A DNA stretch of 64,000 bases, taken from positions 9,065 to 73,064 of the forward strand of contig JBOHGM010000010.1 in assembly GCA_050699435.1 (NCBI GenBank). The letters run 5' to 3'. Position 1 is the stretch's first letter; each line of letters opens with the position of its first letter. A program made the position numbers and the translations under genes. This document shows positions 32,986 to 41,667 of this stretch, in pieces. The notes beneath the pieces are model-generated. The model saw only the letters and a program-made list of their open reading frames with translations, was not told the DNA's origin and searched no databases. This stretch comes from GCA-003244245 sp050699435. Its GTDB lineage: Bacteria; Actinomycetota; Actinomycetes; Mycobacteriales; Pseudonocardiaceae.

Positions 32986-33030
32986 AGGCGTTCAGCAGGG
33001 CTGGCGTTCAACGGGCAGGCGTTCAGCAGG
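32986..33030. repeat. Direct repeats between rnj and ftsK
   Basis: AGGCGTTCAGCAGG occurs at 32986-32999 and 33017-33030, with a partial GGCGTTCA between them at 33003-33010. They begin about a dozen bases after the rnj stop. They may be slippage products or binding sites; nothing decides. Confidence 0.6.
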
Positions 33031-33181
33031 AACGGCGCCACGGACTGCGGCGTGTCGAGGACGCCCCGACGCCCTTCCGCGCGACCATGGACAGGCAGCA
33101 TGTACAGCTGTGACTGCTGAGGCGCGTGTGGATGTTCTTTACTCCCGGGGAGGAAGGGACTAACGGGTTACCGTGTGGGAC

Positions 33182-35641
33182 ATGGCAGGGCGGACGACCA
33201 CGAAGACGGCGAGCGGGCGGTCCCAGAGTTCGCGGAGTAGGAATCCGGGAAGCAGGCCACGCTCGCGTCCGGCTACCCAGCGCCCCGCTGCCCGGCGGCC
33301 CGCGTTACGCAAGGGTCGGCGGCTCACCCTCGGCCGCGGATTGACCGGCGCGTGGACCCTCTTGGCCCGCGGTGCGGGCCGGCTGGCCAGGGCGGTGGGC
33401 CGGACCCGTGAGCTCGAGCCCGAGCACCGTCGGGACGGGCTGGCCCTCGGTCTCGTCGCGCTCGCCGTGGTGGCCACCGCCAGCGTGTGGGGGACCGCTG
33501 GGGGGCCGGTCGGGGCCGGCGTCCAGCACGCGCTGCACACCATGCTCGGTTCCGCGGCGGTGCTGCTGCCGGTGGTGTTCACGGCGGTAGCGGTGACCTT
33601 GATGCGCACCGAGCCCGACCCCGCGGCCCGGCCCCGCCGCACCGTTGGGACGCTGCTGCTGGTGCTGGGGGTCCTCGCACTCTGGCACCTCGCAGCCGGT
33701 TCGCCTGTCGACGGGGCGGGGCGGCAGCGCGCCGCTGGCGTCATCGGGTTCCTGGTCGCTGATCCCCTGACCGGCGGGTTCACCGTCTGGGTGGCGGCCC
33801 CGCTGCTGATGCTGCTGGCCATGTACGGGTTGCTGGTGCTGACCGGGACCCCGATGCGCGCAGCACCCGACCGGATCCGCCGGCTGTTCGGGGCGCCGGC
33901 TTCGGAACATGATCCCGATCAGGACGGCGATGCTGCGGTGACCGGGACCGACCCGGCCACCGCGCGGCTGCGCCGCCCTTCCCGGCGCAGGCAGGCCACC
34001 CAGCTCCCGGAGATCGACCCCGCGCCGGACGGGTCCGCCGCAGCGCCGGCCCCGAAGGCGAAGCCCCCCGTGGCCAAGCCCGCCGCGGCTGCCCTGACCC
34101 CGGCGACCGAGGACAAGGCCGGCGCCGGGATGACTGTGCACCGCGAGGTGGAGGGCGCCTACCAGCTCCCCCCGCCCGGGTTGCTGCTCGCTGGCGCCCC
34201 GCCCAAGGCCCGCAGCAAGGCCAACGACACCATGATCGAGGCCATCGAAGGGGTGCTCGACCAGTTCTCGGTGGATGCCCAGGTCACCGGGTTCACCCGG
34301 GGCCCGACGGTGACGCGCTACGAAGTGGAGCTCGGCCACGGCGTCAAGGTCGAGAAGATCACCCAGCTGACCCGCAACATCTCCTACGCGGTGGCCACCG
34401 ACAACGTGCGGCTGCTGGCCCCGATCCCGGGCAAGTCCGCGGTCGGCATCGAGGTGCCCAACAGTGACCGGGAGATGGTGCGCCTCGGTGACGTGCTGCG
34501 CTCCTCGGCCTCCAGCCGGGATCAGCACCCCATGGTGATCGGGCTGGGCAAGGACATCGAGGGCAATTTCGTCACCGCGAACCTGACCAAGATGCCGCAT
34601 CTGCTGGTCGCGGGCTCCACCGGCTCCGGCAAGTCCAGCTTCGTGAACTCGATGCTCGTCTCGCTGCTCGCCCGGGCCACCCCGGACGAGGTGCGGATGA
34701 TCCTCATCGACCCGAAGATGGTGGAGCTCACCCCCTATGAGGGCATCCCGCACCTGATCACACCCATCATCACCCAGCCGAAGAAGGCGGCCGCGGCGCT
34801 GGCCTGGCTGGTGGACGAGATGGAGCAGCGCTACCAGGACATGCAGGCCAGCCGGGTGCGCCATGTCGATGACTTCAACCGCAAGGTGCGCAGCGGCGAG
34901 ATCACCGCGCCGCTGGGCAGTGAGCGAGAGTACCGCCCCTACCCGTACATCATGGCGATCGTCGACGAGTTGGCCGACCTGATGATGACCGCTCCGCGGG
35001 ACGTCGAGGACGCCGTGGTCCGGATCACCCAGAAGGCCCGCGCGGCCGGGATCCACCTCGTACTGGCCACCCAGCGCCCCAGCGTCGACGTGGTCACCGG
35101 GCTGATCAAGACCAACGTGCCGTCCCGGCTGGCCTTCGCCACCTCCTCGCTGACCGACAGCCGGGTGATCCTGGACCAGCCGGGCGCGGAGAAGCTGATC
35201 GGCATGGGCGACGGGCTCTACCTGCCGATGGGCGCCTCCAAACCGGTCCGTATCCAGGGCGCCTACGTCGGGGACGACGAGATCGCCAAGGTGGTCAGCT
35301 ACACCAAGGAGCAGGCCACCCCGGAGTACACCGTCGGCGTCACGGCCGCCAAAGCGGGTGAGCAGAAGGAGATCGACCCGGATATCGGCGACGACCTCGG
35401 CGTACTGTTGCAGGCCGCCGAGCTCGTGGTCACCTCCCAGTTCGGCTCGACCTCGATGCTGCAGCGCAAGTTGCGAGTGGGCTTCGCCAAGGCAGGCCGG
35501 TTGATGGATCTGCTGGAGAACCGTGGCGTGGTGGGCCCCTCAGAGGGGTCCAAGGCGCGGGAGGTGCTCATCAAACCCGACGAGCTCGAGGGCCTGCTGT
35601 ATCTGATCCGCGGCGGTGACCCCGGCGGTCGCGAGGACTGA
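33182..35641 (+). CDS. ftsK: DNA translocase FtsK/SpoIIIE
   Basis: FtsK pumps chromosomal DNA through the closing septum. The product of about 819 residues has a basic start, four likely membrane helices (about 75-95, 110-130, 150-172, 190-215), a short Pro/Ala linker, the alpha/beta motor with Walker A VAGSTGSGKSSFVNSMLVSL (about 475-494), Walker B YIMAIVDELADLMM and RPSVDVVTGLIKTN, and a gamma winged helix at the end (SMLQRKLRVGFAKAGRLMDL). I took ATG at 33182; GTG at 33173 is three codons upstream. A 16-base duplication covers its stop. Confidence 0.95.
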   Translation: MAGRTTTKTASGRSQSSRSRNPGSRPRSRPATQRPAARRPALRKGRRLTLGRGLTGAWTLLARGAGRLARAVGRTRELEPEHRRDGLALGLVALAVVATASVWGTAGGPVGAGVQHALHTMLGSAAVLLPVVFTAVAVTLMRTEPDPAARPRRTVGTLLLVLGVLALWHLAAGSPVDGAGRQRAAGVIGFLVADPLTGGFTVWVAAPLLMLLAMYGLLVLTGTPMRAAPDRIRRLFGAPASEHDPDQDGDAAVTGTDPATARLRRPSRRRQATQLPEIDPAPDGSAAAPAPKAKPPVAKPAAAALTPATEDKAGAGMTVHREVEGAYQLPPPGLLLAGAPPKARSKANDTMIEAIEGVLDQFSVDAQVTGFTRGPTVTRYEVELGHGVKVEKITQLTRNISYAVATDNVRLLAPIPGKSAVGIEVPNSDREMVRLGDVLRSSASSRDQHPMVIGLGKDIEGNFVTANLTKMPHLLVAGSTGSGKSSFVNSMLVSLLARATPDEVRMILIDPKMVELTPYEGIPHLITPIITQPKKAAAALAWLVDEMEQRYQDMQASRVRHVDDFNRKVRSGEITAPLGSEREYRPYPYIMAIVDELADLMMTAPRDVEDAVVRITQKARAAGIHLVLATQRPSVDVVTGLIKTNVPSRLAFATSSLTDSRVILDQPGAEKLIGMGDGLYLPMGASKPVRIQGAYVGDDEIAKVVSYTKEQATPEYTVGVTAAKAGEQKEIDPDIGDDLGVLLQAAELVVTSQFGSTSMLQRKLRVGFAKAGRLMDLLENRGVVGPSEGSKAREVLIKPDELEGLLYLIRGGDPGGRED

Positions 35642-35671
35642 CCCCGCTCGGTGGTGAGGACTGACCCCGCT
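35633..35671. repeat. 16-bp direct repeat spanning both convergent stops
   Basis: GAGGACTGACCCCGCT occurs at 35633-35648, containing the ftsK stop, and again at 35656-35671, touching the stop of the convergent GNAT gene. It is a 23-base tandem duplication at a gene end. Confidence 0.85.
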
Positions 35672-36170
35672 ACAGCTCGAGCAACATGCGGGTGTTGCCC
35701 AGGGTGTTCGGCTTGACATAGGGCAGGTCGAGGAACTCGGCCACACCCTCGTCGTGTGAGCGGCGCATCTGATCGTAGACCTCCGCGGTCACCGGGGTGC
35801 CTTCGATGGCGCGGAACCCGTGCCGGGAGAAGAAGCACTCCTCGAACGTCAGCACGAAGATGCGGCGCAGGCCCAGCGCCCGCCCCTGCGCGACCAACTG
35901 CCGAACCAGCGCATGCCCCACGCCGTGCCCCAGGCTGTCCGGGCGTACGGCCAGGGTGCGGATCTCGGCGAGGTCCTCCCAGAGCACATGCAGTGCGCCG
36001 CAGCCAATCAGCACCCCGCCCCGTTCGGCCACCCAGAACTCCTGGACGTCCTCGTAGAGTGTCACGAGTTGCTTGGCCAGCAGTACAGCGCCCGCATAGC
36101 CGTCCACCAGGTCCTGGATGGCGCGGACGTCCCGGACCCTCGCCCGGCGCACGGTGAGTCCAGCAGACAC
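35670..36170 (-). CDS. Amino-acid N-acetyltransferase (ArgA-like GNAT)
   Basis: The 166-residue product is like the short actinobacterial N-acetylglutamate synthases: LTVRRARVRDVRAIQDLVDG, EFWVAERGGVLIGCGALHVL, WEDLAEIRTLAVRPDSLGHG then VGHALVRQLVAQGRALGLRR and CFFSRHGFRAIEGTPVTAEV. These acetylate glutamate at the start of arginine synthesis. GTG at 36170 opens VSAGLTVRRARV. The gene is convergent with ftsK, in the order seen in mycobacteria, and diverges from the ATPase of island 2. Confidence 0.85.
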   Translation of the reverse strand: MSAGLTVRRARVRDVRAIQDLVDGYAGAVLLAKQLVTLYEDVQEFWVAERGGVLIGCGALHVLWEDLAEIRTLAVRPDSLGHGVGHALVRQLVAQGRALGLRRIFVLTFEECFFSRHGFRAIEGTPVTAEVYDQMRRSHDEGVAEFLDLPYVKPNTLGNTRMLLEL

Positions 36171-36281
36171 GGACCAAGAACTTACCGGCGCACCTGAATC
36201 CCACGTTTGAGGGCCCCAGGACGGCACTTGTGCAGCTATGCTGCACGATACGGCTGCTAGTTGAGCCGATGGGAGGACCAG

Positions 36282-37598
36282 GTGCTGCGTAGCTTCAGGC
36301 TCGCCAACCACCGTTCGTTCCGCGACGAGCACGAGCTCCTGCTGATGCCGTCGTACGACGACGACAGGGACGTCGTGCCAGTCGCTGCGGTCTTCGGCGC
36401 CAACGCTTCCGGGAAATCCAACCTGCTCGACGGTCTGCGATTGGTGTCCGATCTGGTACGGGGCTGGGGAACCCGGGAGCCCGGGTCCGGTATCCCGCGA
36501 AACCCGTTCCGCCTGGAATCGAAATCGCTGCTGGCGCCGTCGAGCTTTGCAGTGGAGCTCGTGCTCGACGGGGCGCGTCATACATACGGCTTCGCGATCG
36601 ACGACGAGCGGGTCATCAGCGAGTGGTTGCACAGCTACCCGCACGGCCGCAAGCGGGTGCTGCTCGAACGGGATGGTGCCTCGATCGATTTCGGTGCAAC
36701 GGTGACCCATCGGACGCGTGCGGAGGTCATCGAAGACTTGCTGACCGAAGACACCCTGTTCCTTGCCGTCGCGGCCCGACTCAAAGCGAACGAGTTCCAG
36801 CCCGTGGTCGGATGGTTCGGAAGGTCTTTGTTATTCGTGCGGCCGGGTCAGCCGTCGGATGGAGGTGAGCGGGTCGCCCGCTTCCTTGAGCGATCAGACT
36901 CCGAGCGGGCTAGGTTCCTCGAGTTGGCGCGTGCGGCGGACGTAGGGATCTCCGACATCGTCGTTGAGCACGTGGAGGATCCACGTTCCGCCGCGCAGGC
37001 CGAAATGCTGGCCCGGGAGGTGGAGGAGTTAAGGCGTCAGGCGGCCCAAGCCGGTTCCGACGCACCCCGTGATCTCCCCGAGCGGCTTAGGCGGGCGCGG
37101 TCGAGAGCTGCGTTTCTTCGAGAGCGATCGCACCGAGCGAAACTGCTGGTCACCCATGGCAGTACTCGGTTCGAACTGAGGGACGAGTCAGAGGGCACTC
37201 GGCTCTGGCTGTACCTGCTACCCGAGGTGATTACCAGCTTGGCGCGCGGCCACACGCTTGTGATTGACGAGATCGACACGAGCTTGCACCCGCTGCTGGT
37301 GCGCAGGCTGGTTGGTCTGTTCCGTGATCGCGCCACGAACGTGAGCCGAGCGCAACTGTTGTTCACTACCCACGACGCGTTCCTGCTCGCGCCAGTTGCT
37401 GGGGAGCCGGGACTGGAGCGGGACCAGGTGTGGTTCGTCGAGAAGCACGCCGACGGCGCATCTGAACTCTACCCGCTGACTGACTTCAAGCCGCGCAATG
37501 AGCACAATCTCGCACGCCGCTATCTCGGTGGCTCATATGGAGCGATCCCCATCCTCGACGGGTTCGACAGCGTCGCGACGTCCGCTCCGACAGAGTGA
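36282..37598 (+). CDS. AAA15/OLD-like ATPase (RloA/AbiLi type)
   Basis: The 438-residue product is an SMC/ABC-type ATPase: FRLANHRSFRDEHELLLMPS at the start, Walker A VFGANASGKSNLLDGLRLV (about 36-54), a coiled middle (EVEELRRQAAQAGSDAPRDL), a signature-like region, Walker B HTLVIDEIDTSLHPLLVRRL (about 324-343) and LLFTTHDAFLLAP. Proteins of this kind act with a RloB-family partner in abortive-infection (AbiL-like) systems. GTG at 36282 follows GGGAGG by about 5 bases; TTG at 36261 is a less likely start. The partner survives only as a fragment just downstream. Confidence 0.85.
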   Translation: MLRSFRLANHRSFRDEHELLLMPSYDDDRDVVPVAAVFGANASGKSNLLDGLRLVSDLVRGWGTREPGSGIPRNPFRLESKSLLAPSSFAVELVLDGARHTYGFAIDDERVISEWLHSYPHGRKRVLLERDGASIDFGATVTHRTRAEVIEDLLTEDTLFLAVAARLKANEFQPVVGWFGRSLLFVRPGQPSDGGERVARFLERSDSERARFLELARAADVGISDIVVEHVEDPRSAAQAEMLAREVEELRRQAAQAGSDAPRDLPERLRRARSRAAFLRERSHRAKLLVTHGSTRFELRDESEGTRLWLYLLPEVITSLARGHTLVIDEIDTSLHPLLVRRLVGLFRDRATNVSRAQLLFTTHDAFLLAPVAGEPGLERDQVWFVEKHADGASELYPLTDFKPRNEHNLARRYLGGSYGAIPILDGFDSVATSAPTE

Positions 37599-37610
37599 GC
37601 CGAGGTAGCG

Positions 37611-37757
37611 TGCTTCGAGCTGTGGCTGTTGCTGCACCATCAGGACTGCGCAGCCCCCTTGTGTGAGGCGAAAGCCGTTCTCCGCCAACTGATCAGGCGG
37701 GTGCCCGGGTACCAGAAGAACTGTCTCCGGTTCGCCGACTTCGAACCAGGCGTGATG
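37611..37757 (+). pseudogene. RloB-family partner, carboxy-terminal fragment
   Basis: Read in frame from 37611 the sequence gives CFELWLLLHHQDCAAPLCEA then KAVLRQLIRRVPGYQKNCLR and FADFEPGVMDA. CFELWLLLH, then a proline-Gly-Tyr segment, then FADF is the conserved carboxy-terminal half of RloB proteins. The nuclease-like amino-terminal part (over 100 residues) is absent: only 12 bases lie between the ATPase stop and this fragment. There is no stop before rimO in this frame, but no sensible start either. The gene is therefore dead by deletion. Confidence 0.7.
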
Positions 37758-37880
37758 GACGCCGGTGGGACGAGCGGAGCGCCTCGATCCGTCGGGGTGC
37801 GATCACGAGCGCGATCCGTCGAGCGGAGTTTGGCGGCTGGTGCGGCTGATGATGGAGGATGGCCGGTTACCCTGAGGCGC

Positions 37881-39314
37881 ATGCCTCCCTCGCCTCATGT
37901 TCCCCGTGCCGCGCTGCTCACCCTGGGCTGTGCCCGCAACGAGGTCGACTCTGAGGAGCTGGCCGGTCGGCTGACCGGTGATGGCTGGGAGCTGGTGGAT
38001 GCCGACGGCGGCGAGGCCGACGTGGTGGTGGTGAACACCTGCGGTTTCGTCGCCGCCGCGAAGAAGGACTCGATCGACACCGTGCTGGCCGCGGCGGACA
38101 CCGGCGCCAAGGTGGTCGCGGTGGGCTGCCTCGCCGAGCGTTACGGCACCGAACTGGCGGAGAGCCTGCCCGAGGCCGACGCCGTGCTGGGCTTTGACGC
38201 CTACCCGGAGCTGGGTGGGCGGCTGCGCGACGTGCTGGCCGGCCGTGCGGTGCCTGCGCACCGGCCGGTGGACCGCCGCACCCTGCTGCCGATCACCCCG
38301 GCGGCCCGGCCCGCCGCGCTGGCCGCCGGACCCGCCCTTCCCGGCCACGGCTGGGGCCCCCGCGTGCCGCGTCGCCGGCTGGACGACGCTCCGGTGGCGC
38401 CGCTGAAGATCGCCTCGGGCTGTGACCGGCGTTGCGCGTTCTGTGCGATTCCGTCGTTCCGGGGATCGTTCGTCTCCCGCGCCGTAAACGAGGTGCTGGC
38501 CGAGGCGGCATGGCTGGCCGACGTGGGGGTTCGGGAGCTGGTGCTGGTCAGCGAGAACTCCACCTCCTACGGCAAGGACCTGGGCCGCCCGGGCGCGCTG
38601 GAGGAGTTGCTGCGTAGGCTGGCGGAGGTCCCCGGCGTCCTGCGGATCCGGGTGTCCTACCTGCAGCCGGCCGAGATGCGCCCCTCACTGGTGGCCGCGA
38701 TCGCCGGCACCGCCGGGGTAGCCGACTATTTCGACCTGTCCTTCCAGCACGCCAGTGCGCCGGTGCTGCGCCGGATGCGCCGGTTCGGCTCGTCCGAGTC
38801 GTTCCTGGCCCTGCTCGGCCAGATCCGCCAGCGGGCACCGGGGGCTGGGGCGCGCAGCAATGTGATCGTCGGGTTCCCCGGGGAGACCGACGCCGATGTC
38901 GCCGAGCTGGAGCGCTTCCTCGCCGAGGCGAGGTTGGACGCGGTGGGTGTGTTCGGCTACTCCGACGAGGAGGGCACCGAGGCCGCAGGGTTGCCGGGTC
39001 AGCACGACGAGGACACCATCGCCGCGCGGGTCGCGCGGGTCAGCGCGCTGGTCGAGCAGCTCACCGCGCAGCGCGCCGAGGAGCGCGTGGGGGAGGTGGT
39101 CGACGTGCTGGTGGAGACCGTCACCGACGCGGAGACCGACACGGTGGGTCGGGCCGAACACCAGGCTCCTGAGGTGGACGGCGAATGCGTGTTCGCCGAC
39201 CCAGGCTCGTTCGCGGTCGGCGATCTGGTGCGCTGCCGGGTGGTCGCGGCCGCCGGGGTCGACCTGGTCGTCGAGCCGGTGGAGCTGATCGCCCCGGCCG
39301 ACGGTACGGCGTGA
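37881..39314 (+). CDS. rimO: Ribosomal protein S12 methylthiotransferase
   Basis: RimO adds a methylthio group to an aspartate of S12 using two iron-sulfur clusters and SAM. The 477-residue product has the first cluster domain (LLTLGCARNEVDSEELAGRL and VVVNTCGFVAAAKKDSID), the radical-SAM motif SGCDRRCAFCAIPSFRGSF (CxxxCxxC, about 179-197), a long internal Pro/Ala insertion before it, SNVIVGFPGETDADVAELE and a TRAM domain. I took ATG at 37881; the frame is open upstream only because it runs through the RloB fragment. Its stop overlaps pgsA. Confidence 0.93.
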   Translation: MPPSPHVPRAALLTLGCARNEVDSEELAGRLTGDGWELVDADGGEADVVVVNTCGFVAAAKKDSIDTVLAAADTGAKVVAVGCLAERYGTELAESLPEADAVLGFDAYPELGGRLRDVLAGRAVPAHRPVDRRTLLPITPAARPAALAAGPALPGHGWGPRVPRRRLDDAPVAPLKIASGCDRRCAFCAIPSFRGSFVSRAVNEVLAEAAWLADVGVRELVLVSENSTSYGKDLGRPGALEELLRRLAEVPGVLRIRVSYLQPAEMRPSLVAAIAGTAGVADYFDLSFQHASAPVLRRMRRFGSSESFLALLGQIRQRAPGAGARSNVIVGFPGETDADVAELERFLAEARLDAVGVFGYSDEEGTEAAGLPGQHDEDTIAARVARVSALVEQLTAQRAEERVGEVVDVLVETVTDAETDTVGRAEHQAPEVDGECVFADPGSFAVGDLVRCRVVAAAGVDLVVEPVELIAPADGTA

Positions 39315-39898
39315 ACACTCCGCGGCCGGCTGCAGAGGTGCCGCTGTGCAACCCGGCCAACCTGCTCACCATGTCGCGGCTGGTCTTGGTGCCGGTGTTC
39401 CTGCTCGCGCTGTTCGCCGAGGACGGTACCGCCCCGCTGTGGCGGGCAACCGCAGCGGCAGTCTTCGCTGTCGCCGTGCTCACCGACCGGTTGGACGGTG
39501 ACCTGGCGCGGCGGCGCGGGCAGGTGACCGACTTCGGCAAGATCGCCGATCCGATTGCGGATAAGGCGCTCATCGGGGCCGCGCTGGTGGGGCTGAGCCT
39601 GCTCGGTGAGCTGGCCTGGTGGATCACGCTGCTCATCGCGTTTCGGGAGCTGGGCGTCACCACCTTGCGCTTCTGGGTGCTGCGGCACGGGGTGATCCCG
39701 GCGAGCCGGGGCGGTAAGGTCAAGGCATTCGCGCAGGCTGTCGCCATCGGGCTTTATGTGCTGCCACTACCCGCTGGGGCTGACCCGCTGCGCTGGGGCG
39801 CGATGGGTATTGCGCTGGCGCTGACCGTCGTCACCGGCGTCGACTACGTGGTGCGCGCGCTGCGGTTGCGTGCGACCGGCGCCGTAGCGGTGCCCTGA
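39311..39898 (+). CDS. pgsA: CDP-diacylglycerol-glycerol-3-phosphate 3-phosphatidyltransferase
   Basis: PgsA makes phosphatidylglycerol phosphate at the membrane. The 195-residue product has NPANLLTMSRLVLVPVFLLA, and the complete CDP-alcohol phosphotransferase motif in DGDLARRRGQVTDFGKIADP followed by IADKAL (D-G-x2-A-R-x8-G-x3-D-x3-D), plus several hydrophobic helices. GTG at 39311 overlaps the rimO stop. In many actinobacteria cinA follows pgsA; here only 130 bases lie before the ClgR-type gene, so cinA is missing from this place. Confidence 0.92.
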   Translation: MNTPRPAAEVPLCNPANLLTMSRLVLVPVFLLALFAEDGTAPLWRATAAAVFAVAVLTDRLDGDLARRRGQVTDFGKIADPIADKALIGAALVGLSLLGELAWWITLLIAFRELGVTTLRFWVLRHGVIPASRGGKVKAFAQAVAIGLYVLPLPAGADPLRWGAMGIALALTVVTGVDYVVRALRLRATGAVAVP

Positions 39899-40027
39899 CC
39901 AGCCCGGAATGCGGTGGCTCGGGGAGACGTTCGCCCAAAGCGGACCCCTGCGTAGGCTGCTCTGGGTACCGTGGGGACGAACTAGCCGGTGCCCCATGCC
40001 CCGGCCAACACCCGGGAGGGGATGGCG

Positions 40028-40486
40028 ATGACGCTGCTGCTGCGGGAGGCTATCGGCGAGCGGCTGCGCCGGACGCGAACCACGCAACGCCGGACGTTGC
40101 GCGACGTGTCCCGAGTTGCCCGGGTGAGCCTGGGCTACCTCTCCGAGGTGGAGCGGGGCCGCAAGGAGGCATCCAGCGAGCTGCTCGCTTCGATCTGCAC
40201 TGCGCTGGACCTTCCGCTGGACGAATTGCTGCGGCGGGTGGCAGGCGACCTCGGACCGGTGTATCTGCCCGAGGTGCCCGATACGGTCCCCGCCGAACTG
40301 GTCGCTCAGGCCGCTGGGCAGAATGGCGGCGGTGGGGGCACTGAGCCCGAGGGGGGGCGCTTGGTGGTCCCAGCAACCGGCCGGGCTATGGGGTCCCAGC
40401 GGGGCAGGCAGGGTGAACTGCGCATCGCGACGGCGCAGGCCGGGTCCACCGCCACTGCACGCGCGATGGTGGGTGCGGCAGCCTGA
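40028..40486 (+). CDS. clgR: ClgR-type XRE transcriptional regulator
   Basis: The 152-residue product starts MTLLLREAIGERLRRTRTTQ and has a Cro/C1 helix-turn-helix in RTLRDVSRVARVSLGYLSEV then ERGRKEASSELLASICTALD, a close match to ClgR, which activates clp protease genes and, in mycobacteria, pspA during envelope stress. The end is Gly/Ala-rich and variable. ATG at 40028 is preferred to 40022 because GGGAGGGG then has a workable spacing. The pspA gene follows after 181 bases containing inverted repeats. Confidence 0.85.
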   Translation: MTLLLREAIGERLRRTRTTQRRTLRDVSRVARVSLGYLSEVERGRKEASSELLASICTALDLPLDELLRRVAGDLGPVYLPEVPDTVPAELVAQAAGQNGGGGGTEPEGGRLVVPATGRAMGSQRGRQGELRIATAQAGSTATARAMVGAAA

Positions 40487-40514
40487 GCCAGCTCCGGGGG
40501 TGCTGTGCTGACTA

Positions 40515-40555
40515 CCCCGGAATCGGAGGTCCGGGGGATCTCGGAGATCTCCCGG
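40515..40555. promoter_or_regulatory. Nested inverted repeats between clgR and pspA
   Basis: CCCCGG at 40515 can pair with CCGGGG at 40531, and 40531-40555 is a 25-base near-palindrome (CCGGG, GATCTC, GAGATC, CCCGG). It lies 113 bases before pspA. It could be a clgR terminator, or a binding site; the two hairpins exclude each other. Confidence 0.45.
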
Positions 40556-40667
40556 GGTTGGTGGAAGGGCTGCCGCGCACCTGACACGATGGAACCAGCA
40601 CACGGCTCCCGCTGGTCCGGTAGAGGGTAGCCGCACCGGAAGTCAGCATGAGGAGGCAGCGGAGGAG

Positions 40668-41522
40668 ATGGCCAACCCGTTCGTGAAGGCCTGGAAGTAC
40701 CTGATGGCAGCGTTCTCATCCAAGATCGACGAGCACGCCGATCCGAAGGTACAGATCCAGCAGGCCATCGAGGACGCGCAGCGGCAGCACCAGGCGCTGT
40801 CCCAGCAGGCCGCAGCCGTCATCGGCAACCAGCGCCAGCTGGAGATGAGACTGAACCGGCAGCTCGGTGAGATCGAGCGGCTGCAGTCCTCGGCGCGCCA
40901 GGCCCTGGTGCTCGCCGATGATGTACGGGGCAAGGGGGACGCGGCCAAGGCGCAGGAATATGAGCACGCCGCAGAGTCCTTCGCCACCCAGTTGGTGACC
41001 GCTGAGCAGTCCGTCGAGGACCTCAAGTCCCTGCACGACCAGTCCCTGCAGGCGGCGGGTCAGGCCAAGCAGGCGGTCGAGCGTAATGCGATGGTGTTGC
41101 AGCAGAAGCTCGCGGAGCGGACCAAGCTGCTCACTCAGCTCGAGCAGGCGAAGATGCAGGAGCAGGTCTCCGCCTCGCTGCGCTCAATGAGTGAGCTGTC
41201 CGCACCCGGCACCACCCCCTCGCTGGACGAGGTCCGGGACAAGATCGAGCGCCGGTACGCCAACGCCCTCGGGTCCGCCGAGCTGGCGCAGAACTCCGTG
41301 CAGGGGCGGATGCTCGAGGTGCAGCAGTCGACGGTGGACATGGCGGGGCATTCCCGCCTGGAACAGATCCGCGCCTCGATCCGCGGGGCGCCGGTCGCGG
41401 GTGAGGTGACCGCAGGCCAGCCCGCACCCCAACCCACCGCAACCCAGCCCACCGCAGCTCAGCCTGCCACGCCGCAGCAGGCCCAGCCACCGCACGGTCA
41501 GCCGCAGCACGAGCAGGGCTGA
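40668..41522 (+). CDS. pspA: Phage shock protein A (PspA/IM30)
   Basis: PspA forms helical oligomers on the inner face of the membrane and protects it under stress. The 284-residue product starts MANPFVKAWKYLMAAFSSKI and is almost entirely coiled coil (QQAIEDAQRQHQALSQQAAA, RNAMVLQQKLAERTKLLTQL), ending in a Pro/Gln tail of slippage-prone repeats (QPTATQPTAAQPATPQQ). It stands behind clgR as in mycobacteria. A GGAGGAG stretch lies just before ATG 40668. It is the last core gene before island 3. Confidence 0.93.
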   Translation: MANPFVKAWKYLMAAFSSKIDEHADPKVQIQQAIEDAQRQHQALSQQAAAVIGNQRQLEMRLNRQLGEIERLQSSARQALVLADDVRGKGDAAKAQEYEHAAESFATQLVTAEQSVEDLKSLHDQSLQAAGQAKQAVERNAMVLQQKLAERTKLLTQLEQAKMQEQVSASLRSMSELSAPGTTPSLDEVRDKIERRYANALGSAELAQNSVQGRMLEVQQSTVDMAGHSRLEQIRASIRGAPVAGEVTAGQPAPQPTATQPTAAQPATPQQAQPPHGQPQHEQG

Positions 41523-41610
41523 CCGGCGGAGCATCCGGAGAGTGAGCGGCTCACGGCCGGGTGCGGGCCGGGTTGGTGCTGGGGCACCAGTACGACATCC
41601 GCTCGGTCTC

Positions 41611-41640
41611 GCTGCCTTGCGCGACGCTGCCTTGCGCGAC
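41611..41640. repeat. 15-bp tandem duplication after pspA
   Basis: GCTGCCTTGCGCGAC occurs twice in direct succession, followed by a partial third copy. It lies in a stretch (41523-41667) in which I see no gene. Confidence 0.85.
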
Positions 41641-41667
41641 GCTGCCGGCACTCCCCAGGCATGTTCA

